9,449 nucleotides of DNA from Roseburia sp. (lineage in GTDB: Bacteria; Bacillota; Clostridia; Lachnospirales; Lachnospiraceae). The position numbers and the translations under genes are program-made. The notes under the pieces are model-generated. The model was not told the origin of the DNA and did no database searches. It saw nothing but the letters and a program-made list of their open reading frames with translations. The first letter of the stretch is position 1. The number at the start of each line of letters is the position of its first letter. Shown here one piece after another: positions 5,806 through 9,449 of the stretch. The stretch lies in the NCBI GenBank assembly GCA_017626625.1, contig JAGAIK010000533.1, positions 1-9,449 on the forward strand, read 5' to 3'.

Positions 5806-8055
5806 ATGACAGAGAAAAGGTTAGAAAAAATGAAAATCGGACAAAAGATAACGACATCTGTTAAGAAAAAAAGAAAAGTATGCCACGAAAGGTGGAAGAG
5901 GATAAATGCGGAACGAAAAGCAGCCTTTGCCGGGACGGAGAAGGGATTTCGGATTGCGTCCCAACTGTTTCTCTGCGTAATTCTGGGAGCTGCGGTATCG
6001 TCACTTTTAAAAGCAGAATGGCTCGGATTTCTCTTAGGGGCAGTCCTCGCGGTTCCCGTGGGGATTCTGGGGACAAAGCTGGCGGGCTGCCTGCTTCGTA
6101 CCGTTTTAAAATGCAGCGGACAGAGCCTTGCCTATGCCCTGCTTGATTTTGTCATTGTAGTGTCTCTTTCCGCAGAGGGCAGCATAGGGGCGGAGGAAGA
6201 GGATGCCGTTTTTGCGGGAATTGTGATGTTCGCCGGGGCAGTCCTTTTTTCGAAAAGTCTTTGGGCGGTTTTTGCAGGAGGGGTACGTAAGGTATGGATG
6301 ACGGTGCTGCTGCTGGTTACCGGGGTTATCACCGGAGCTTCTGTTTGTATTTTGGCGGCAGACGGCTTTGAGGATGGATATGTTTCCGAATACCGGGAAT
6401 GGAACAAAACGGCAAAGGAGATACCGGGTTTTGAAGATTACGGAGAACCGGGAACTTATACGGTAGAAACCCTGGAATACAGTCCTTATAAAGAGGCAGC
6501 GTTAAAGACAGAGCCGGTGGATGTAAGCAATTTTGTCGGGAAAGGGGAAAACTGGCATGAGGCATACCGGGATATGTTTCAGAGCTATGGTCTGGAAAAT
6601 GCCCCGGTGGCGGGAAAAGTCTGGTATCCGGCAGAGGTGCAGAATTGTCCGGTGATTTTTATGGCGCACGGCAATCACAGTATCACGGAGGAGTCCTATC
6701 TGGGCTATGCCTATCTGGGAGAATACCTTGCTTCCCACGGCTATGTCTTTGTCTCTGTAGATGAAAATGTCTTAAATGAGCGCAGCGGCGAAAATGACGG
6801 GCGTGCGGTGCTGTTGCTGGAAAACATCAAAGCGCTGCAGGAATTTAACGGGCAGGAGGGAAATTTGCTTTATCAGAAAATGGATTACGATAATATTGCC
6901 CTGGCAGGACATTCCAGAGGCGGGGAAATGATTGCAGATGCTTATCTGTTCAATGAATGTGAGACATATCCCAGCAACGGAATGTTTTCCTTTGATTACC
7001 ATTTTTCCATTAAGGCATTGCTGGCAGTGGCGCCTTCCGTAAACCAGTATCAGCCCGCAGACCATGAAGTGGAGCTTTCCGACGTGAATTATCTGGTGGT
7101 GCAGGGCGCAAACGACCAGGACATCAGTGTTTTTATGGGAAGCCAGCAGTATGAAAATATCACTTTTTCCGGCAAGGGAGATTACCTGAAAGCTTCTCTT
7201 TACATCACAGGGGCAAATCATGGACAGTTCAACAGCCTGTGGGGGAAATATGACATGGAGCCGCCCCTTTCCTGGTGGCTGAATGTGGGAAACCTCATTT
7301 CCGAAGAGGAACAGCAGTATCTCTTGAAAATTTTTGCACGGGCATTTTTTGACAAAACCCTGAAAGGGGAAGGTGCCTATGAAGATTTACTTACGGCAGT
7401 TTCCAAATATGAAACGTATCTTCCGGAAACCCTCTATGTGCAGCAGTATGAGCAGTCCGCCTTTTCCCTGCTGGCGGATTTTGAAGAGGACACCGATTTA
7501 ACCACAGCTACGGATGGCAGCAGTCTTTTGGCGGAGCATATGAGTATGTGGACGGAGGAAAAAATTACCGATTCCAAAGACGGAGAGGGGGAGAGGGAAA
7601 ATCATGCCCTCCGCCTGAAATGGAAAAACACAGAATATGCTTCCTATGAAATAATCCCGGAACATCTGATATCGTTAGAAAATGGGGCAATTCAGTTTGA
7701 TGCCTGCAATTTGTCCGCAGAGGAAACAGAAAATCCCCTGGATTTTACAGTGGTATTGACCGATGAGGCAGGAAACAGAGTGTCCGCTTCGGTAGGAGAT
7801 TATAAAACTTTGTACCCGGCATTTCCAGTAACTTTGTCCAAGGTGCAGTATCTCTTTGGTGATTCGGAGGAAAAATACCAGTTTCAGACTGTGTCCCTTC
7901 CGGCAGAGGATTTTCAAGGTGCGGAAACTTTTGATTTCACAAAAATCTGCAGTATAACATTCGCTTTTGATGCTTCCGACGATGGCGAATTGTGGCTTGA
8001 CAATATCGGAACTATAAACGCAACTTCACAGCCTATGCTGTCAAGCCGCCAATAA
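5806..8055 (+). CDS. Membrane-anchored alpha/beta hydrolase (chlorophyllase-like nucleophile motif) with C-terminal jelly-roll-like domain
   Basis: The 749-residue product begins with a very basic segment (1-47) and about five membrane helices (roughly 47-67, 71-98, 108-122, 133-158, 163-185). By the positive-inside rule the remaining 560 residues should face outside. An alpha/beta-hydrolase domain spans about 265-520: MAHGNH (286-291) for the oxyanion region, GHSRGG (368-373) with nucleophile S370, a likely acid D437 or D439 in GANDQDIS, and H472 in GANHGQF. GHSRGG and the overall layout resemble chlorophyllase and dienelactone/PET-hydrolase relatives, so an esterase or lipase is likely; the substrate is unknown. 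Residues about 555-740, ending in GELWLDNIG, look like a carbohydrate-binding-type beta-sandwich. The start is uncertain: ATG 5806 has only a weak AGG upstream, while ATG 5830 has AAAGG nine bases upstream. It has its own good promoter, and no clear terminator follows. Confidence 0.88.
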   Translation: MTEKRLEKMKIGQKITTSVKKKRKVCHERWKRINAERKAAFAGTEKGFRIASQLFLCVILGAAVSSLLKAEWLGFLLGAVLAVPVGILGTKLAGCLLRTVLKCSGQSLAYALLDFVIVVSLSAEGSIGAEEEDAVFAGIVMFAGAVLFSKSLWAVFAGGVRKVWMTVLLLVTGVITGASVCILAADGFEDGYVSEYREWNKTAKEIPGFEDYGEPGTYTVETLEYSPYKEAALKTEPVDVSNFVGKGENWHEAYRDMFQSYGLENAPVAGKVWYPAEVQNCPVIFMAHGNHSITEESYLGYAYLGEYLASHGYVFVSVDENVLNERSGENDGRAVLLLENIKALQEFNGQEGNLLYQKMDYDNIALAGHSRGGEMIADAYLFNECETYPSNGMFSFDYHFSIKALLAVAPSVNQYQPADHEVELSDVNYLVVQGANDQDISVFMGSQQYENITFSGKGDYLKASLYITGANHGQFNSLWGKYDMEPPLSWWLNVGNLISEEEQQYLLKIFARAFFDKTLKGEGAYEDLLTAVSKYETYLPETLYVQQYEQSAFSLLADFEEDTDLTTATDGSSLLAEHMSMWTEEKITDSKDGEGERENHALRLKWKNTEYASYEIIPEHLISLENGAIQFDACNLSAEETENPLDFTVVLTDEAGNRVSASVGDYKTLYPAFPVTLSKVQYLFGDSEEKYQFQTVSLPAEDFQGAETFDFTKICSITFAFDASDDGELWLDNIGTINATSQPMLSSRQ

Positions 8056-8118
8056 ATGTGGTCTGGGGTGAAAAACGGCTGGGGAAAATCTGCCGCATAC
8101 ACTTTCCCTATTCTTCAT

Positions 8119-8179
8119 TTGACATGTGGAGTCGACCATATAAATACAAGCAACAAATTTCCCCGGCTCACATATAATA
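8119..8179 (+). promoter_or_regulatory. Candidate promoter region upstream of the M14 peptidase gene
   Basis: The 154-base gap between the hydrolase and peptidase genes holds several promoter-like words but no single clean pair. TTGACA occurs at 8119-8124, but the nearest good -10 word, TATAAA (8139-8144), is only 14 bases away, which is too short. TATAAT at 8173-8178 has a poor -35 (GCAACA, 8150-8155) 17 bases upstream. The same place reads CATATAATA (8171-8179), which fits the CATAnnnTA -10 pattern of late sporulation sigma factors. No gene, terminator or RNA was seen in the rest of the gap. Confidence 0.35.
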
Positions 8180-8209
8180 AAAGAGACTTCAACAATAACA
8201 GGTGAAAAC

Positions 8210-9449
8210 ATGAACTATTTATTTCCGGGAGACAGGGGAACGCAGGTAGAATACCTGCAGCTTGCCCTCTCAAGAGCAGGATACCCTATTCAGGTAGACG
8301 GAATATTTGGAAGACAGACCTGCGGTGCGCTGCATTCCTTTCTAAAGACAGAGGGAGCCTGTGTGGCGGACCGGGAGGCGTGGCAGAAGCTCATTCCCTA
8401 TTTAAAAGGCTATGTACATCATGAAATTGCTCCGGGAGACACGATACAAAAGATTGCGGAAATCCATAAAACAACGCCCACGGCAATCCTCACGGCGAAT
8501 CCCTTAATCGACCCGCAAAACCTGCAGGCAGGGGCAACCTTAGAAGTCCCCCTGGGATTTCCATTGGTGCCGGAAAAGGTGCATTATTCCTCCATACTGG
8601 TAAGCTACATTATAGATGGTCTTGTAACCCGCTACCCGTTTTTAGTCAGTGGCAGTATCGGCAGAAGCGTCATGAGAAAGGAGATTCCCTATCTGAGAAT
8701 CGGGACAGGGGAAAAAGAGGTCTGCTACAGCGCCTCTTATCACGCCAATGAGAGTATTACCACTCCAGTGCTGCTGCGGTTTGCGGAGGATTATTGCGAC
8801 GCCTATGGGGCAGTGCTGCGGGGAGAGAGTACCCCGGATTTCCCGGCAGCCCGGTTATATCAGGAGTTTAGCCTGTACCTGATTCCGCTGGTAAACCCGG
8901 ACGGCGTGGATTTGGTCAACGGGATTTTGCGGGTGGGAGATTTTTACCGCCAGGCAGTCCGCATTGCAGCGGATTTTCCCTCCATTCCGTTTCCCGGTGG
9001 CTGGAAGGCAAACATTGACGGCGTGGATTTAAACCTGCAGTTTCCGGCGGGTTGGGAAGAGGCGAGGCGGATAAAATATGCCCAGGGCTATACCAAGCCT
9101 GCCCCCAGGGATTATGTGGGAATGGCACCGCTGACGGCGCCCGAGAGCATTGCAGTCTATAATTTCACCAGAGAACATGATTTTTCCCTCATCATTGCCT
9201 ACCACACCCAGGGGGAGGTTATTTATTGGAAATACTTAGATTACGAACCGGAGCGTTCCGCAGAGATTGCCCGGTATTTTGGCAGGGTCAGCGGTTACGC
9301 TGTGGAGCTGACCCCGTCGGAATCTGCTTACGCAGGCTACAAAGACTGGTTTATCCAGGAGTATGACAGACCGGGTTATACCATCGAGGTGGGACTTGGA
9401 GAAAATCCTCTGCCAATGTCCCAGTTTACGGATATCTACCGGGCAAACC
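8210..9449 (+). CDS. PG-binding/LysM/M14 gamma-D-glutamyl-diamino-acid endopeptidase-type zinc peptidase (3' end outside window)
   Basis: 413 residues are visible and the frame is open at the right edge. ATG 8210 is preceded by AGGTGA at four-base spacing. Domains: peptidoglycan-binding helices at about 4-46 (GDRGTQVEYLQLAL and VDGIFGRQT); one LysM at about 68-115 (HHEIAPGDTIQKIAE and NLQAGATLEVP); then an M14 carboxypeptidase-fold domain from about 124. Zinc ligands are H178 and E181 in HANE and H332 in AYHTQG; the catalytic glutamate is E393 in GYTIEVG. NPDGVDL (229-235) and GVDLNLQFPAGW (271-282) are family landmarks. The layout matches Bacillus endopeptidase I/YqgT-like enzymes, which cut the gamma-D-Glu to diaminopimelate bond in peptidoglycan peptides. 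Like those it has no signal peptide, suggesting a cytoplasmic, mother-cell or lysis-dependent role. The carboxypeptidase A Arg145 position is Leu276, consistent with a substrate other than a free C-terminus. Function is well supported by family, not tested. Confidence 0.9.
   Translation, partial: MNYLFPGDRGTQVEYLQLALSRAGYPIQVDGIFGRQTCGALHSFLKTEGACVADREAWQKLIPYLKGYVHHEIAPGDTIQKIAEIHKTTPTAILTANPLIDPQNLQAGATLEVPLGFPLVPEKVHYSSILVSYIIDGLVTRYPFLVSGSIGRSVMRKEIPYLRIGTGEKEVCYSASYHANESITTPVLLRFAEDYCDAYGAVLRGESTPDFPAARLYQEFSLYLIPLVNPDGVDLVNGILRVGDFYRQAVRIAADFPSIPFPGGWKANIDGVDLNLQFPAGWEEARRIKYAQGYTKPAPRDYVGMAPLTAPESIAVYNFTREHDFSLIIAYHTQGEVIYWKYLDYEPERSAEIARYFGRVSGYAVELTPSESAYAGYKDWFIQEYDRPGYTIEVGLGENPLPMSQFTDIYRAN

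Noticed and set aside
6772..7221. 149-codon minus-strand frame opposite the hydrolase catalytic domain
   Set aside because: No ribosome site or recognisable domain, and the plus-strand frame carries the catalytic motifs here.
8119..8144. TTGACA plus TATAAA as a sigma-A promoter
   Set aside because: The spacer is 14 bases, too short for normal sigma-A use; kept only as part of the general candidate region.
8056..8164. Possible terminator or inverted repeat after the hydrolase gene (CGGC/GCCG at 8076-8095; ggggaaa/tttcccc at 8081-8164)
   Set aside because: The stem is only four pairs without a T-run, and the longer repeat has a loop of about 70 bases; neither supports a terminator.
1..9449. 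Mobile element, defence island or new multi-gene system
   Set aside because: No transposase, integrase, terminal repeats, CRISPR repeats or clustered defence genes are visible; the lone Uma2 protein is not enough.

Overview
The window looks like chromosome from a gut Firmicute, most likely a Lachnospiraceae-type Clostridium relative. This is an inference from the protein families present, their sequence style (BspA-like LRR proteins, Uma2 proteins, a modular M14 peptidase), purine-rich Shine-Dalgarno sites and good sigma-A-type promoters. No rRNA, tRNA, CRISPR array, transposase or phage gene is visible. Six genes run left to right and one runs right to left. The first and last genes are cut by the window edges.

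Left part (1-2862): the C-terminal two thirds of a TrkH-type potassium channel subunit is followed 36 bases later by a MATE-family multidrug/metabolite exporter starting at GTG; the two may be co-transcribed. Next, apparently with its own extended -10 promoter, is a 179-residue Uma2-family protein with an intact PD-(D/E)xK-like residue set.

Middle (2922-5678): a large secreted protein has a signal peptide, a long beta-solenoid-like repeat region, Cys/His modules and five exact 23-residue BspA-type leucine-rich repeats. It is clearly A+T-richer than its neighbours, which suggests a separate history. A strong hairpin terminator ends it. Convergent to it on the minus strand is a 197-residue unrecognised protein built from two diverged copies of one domain, each ending in a SIPPQxTAF motif.

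Right part (5679-9449): a short divergent promoter region separates the minus-strand gene from a 749-residue membrane-anchored alpha/beta hydrolase. That protein has about five N-terminal membrane helices, a chlorophyllase-like GHSRGG nucleophile elbow and a C-terminal jelly-roll-like domain. After a 154-base intergenic stretch comes a PG-binding + LysM + M14 zinc peptidase of the gamma-D-glutamyl-diamino-acid endopeptidase type, without a signal peptide, running off the right edge.

The genes do not form one obvious pathway. A loose theme is cell envelope and surface: ion and drug transport, a secreted repeat protein, a probable ectoenzyme and a peptidoglycan peptidase. I see no convincing multi-gene new system. 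The best candidates for something undescribed are the duplicated-domain protein at 5085-5678 and the membrane hydrolase at 5806-8055.
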